A DNA stretch of 14,030 nucleotides. Origin: CAJMNU01 sp905214855. GTDB taxonomy: Bacteria > Bacillota > Clostridia > Lachnospirales > Lachnospiraceae. Positions 13,736 to 14,030 of this stretch are shown piece after piece. The stretch covers positions 1 to 14,030 of the forward strand of contig CALADM010000015.1 in the NCBI GenBank assembly GCA_937890595.1, given 5' to 3'. The position numbers and the translations under genes are program-made. The notes under the pieces are model-generated. The model was not told the DNA's origin. It saw only the letters and a program-made list of their open reading frames with translations, and did no database searches. How positions within the stretch are numbered: the first letter of the stretch is position 1; each line of letters opens with the position of its first letter.

Positions 13736-13800
13736 AGATCTGTAACCTATTATGCCTTTTGTCAATAGGAAAAGGTATATCATGTTACGGATCTCTTTTT
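13736..13800 (+). terminator. Terminator of the protease gene, nested hairpin
   Basis: Outer stem 13736-13746 with 13784-13794 (AGATCTGTAAC with one G-U pair) followed by C and T5. An inner stem (13751-13760 with 13770-13779) stacks within. A run of six A on the left makes it potentially bidirectional. An alternative pairing CCTATT/AATAGG (13746-13751 with 13764-13769) competes with the inner stem. Confidence 0.8.
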
Positions 13801-13837
13801 ATTCTTAAAACATATTTCCTGTCAAAATTGGTAACAG

Positions 13838-13866
13838 AAAAACCCGTAGAACCAAAGTTCTACGGG
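13838..13866 (-). terminator. Terminator of tuf
   Basis: On the minus strand CCCGTAGAAC (13866-13857) and GTTCTACGGG (13852-13843) form a perfect 10-bp stem with a 4-nt loop, followed by five T. It lies about 86 nt beyond the tuf stop codon, so transcription of the str operon should end here before the accessory genes. Confidence 0.93.
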
Positions 13867-13952
13867 CATCTTACGCTTGGACACAAGACACCATCCGGTG
13901 TCATCTATATTTTAAAATTGATCTCAAATTCTTATCGATCAGCAATTGGTGA

Positions 13953-14030
13953 TTACTCGATGATAGAAACTACTCTACCAGAACCAACTGTTCTACCACC
14001 CTCACGGATAGCGAAACGAAGACCCTGCTC
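13953..14030 (-). CDS. tuf: Elongation factor Tu, C-terminal end (partial)
   Basis: EF-Tu delivers aminoacyl-tRNA to the ribosome. Only the last 25 codons and the TAA are in the window; the gene continues past the right edge. The translated end, EQGLRFAIREGGRTVGSGRV followed by VSIIE, is the conserved C terminus of domain 3. In Firmicutes tuf is the last gene of the str operon (rpsL-rpsG-fusA-tuf), normally just upstream of the S10 operon on the same strand, as here. A small hairpin GACACC/GGTGTC (13887-13902) and the terminator at 13838-13866 follow the stop. Confidence 0.95.
   Translation of the reverse strand, partial: EQGLRFAIREGGRTVGSGRVVSIIE

Noticed and set aside
13887..13902. Hairpin GACACC/GGTGTC as the tuf terminator
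   Set aside because: It has no U tract; the 10-bp stem at 13843-13866 with T5 is the better candidate.
1..14030. CRISPR arrays, tRNA or rRNA genes, transposases, integrases
   Set aside because: No regularly spaced repeats, no cloverleaf-like sequences and no recombinase motifs were seen on either strand.

Overview
The window looks like a low-GC Gram-positive chromosome, most likely a clostridial gut-type bacterium of the Lachnospiraceae or a relative. The grounds are the gene content and order of the ribosomal operons, the four-cysteine zinc-type S14, strong AGGAGG-like ribosome binding sites, AT-rich intergenic DNA, and a secreted protein built of choline-binding-type repeats. The genus cannot be fixed from sequence alone.

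Left part (1-8213), minus strand: an S10-spc ribosomal protein operon read right to left: rpsJ, rplC, rplD, rplW, rplB, rpsS, rplV, rpsC, rplP, rpmC, rpsQ, rplN, rplX, rplE, rpsZ, rpsH, rplF. It continues off the left edge (rplR is expected next). A good promoter at 8183-8211 precedes a roughly 230-nt leader with extensive base pairing. Gaps between genes are mostly under 35 nt or small overlaps. Three are longer: rpsJ-rplC (247 nt), rplW-rplB (123 nt) and rpsH-rplF (70 nt). Each holds compact perfect hairpins that ordinary annotation would miss. rpmC, rpsQ and rplX all start at GTG, fixed by their ribosome binding sites.

Middle part (8422-13685): about 5.3 kb of non-ribosomal genes lie between the ribosomal operon and tuf. 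They are a secreted cell-wall-binding repeat protein (-), an RlmI-like SAM-dependent methyltransferase (-), an acyltransferase-3 family membrane protein (-) and a secreted subtilisin-like protease (+). The last two diverge from back-to-back promoters, one of them a perfect consensus promoter. A structured intergenic element of three consecutive inverted repeats lies between the methyltransferase and acyltransferase genes.

Right edge (13953-14030): the last 25 codons of tuf (EF-Tu), minus strand, with its own intrinsic terminator. The str operon therefore lies just upstream of S10, as in other Firmicutes, but with surface and secretion genes placed between the two. No convincing undescribed multi-gene system is visible. 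The most notable unexplained signals are the RNA structures inside and ahead of the ribosomal operon and the three-hairpin element at 11038-11158.
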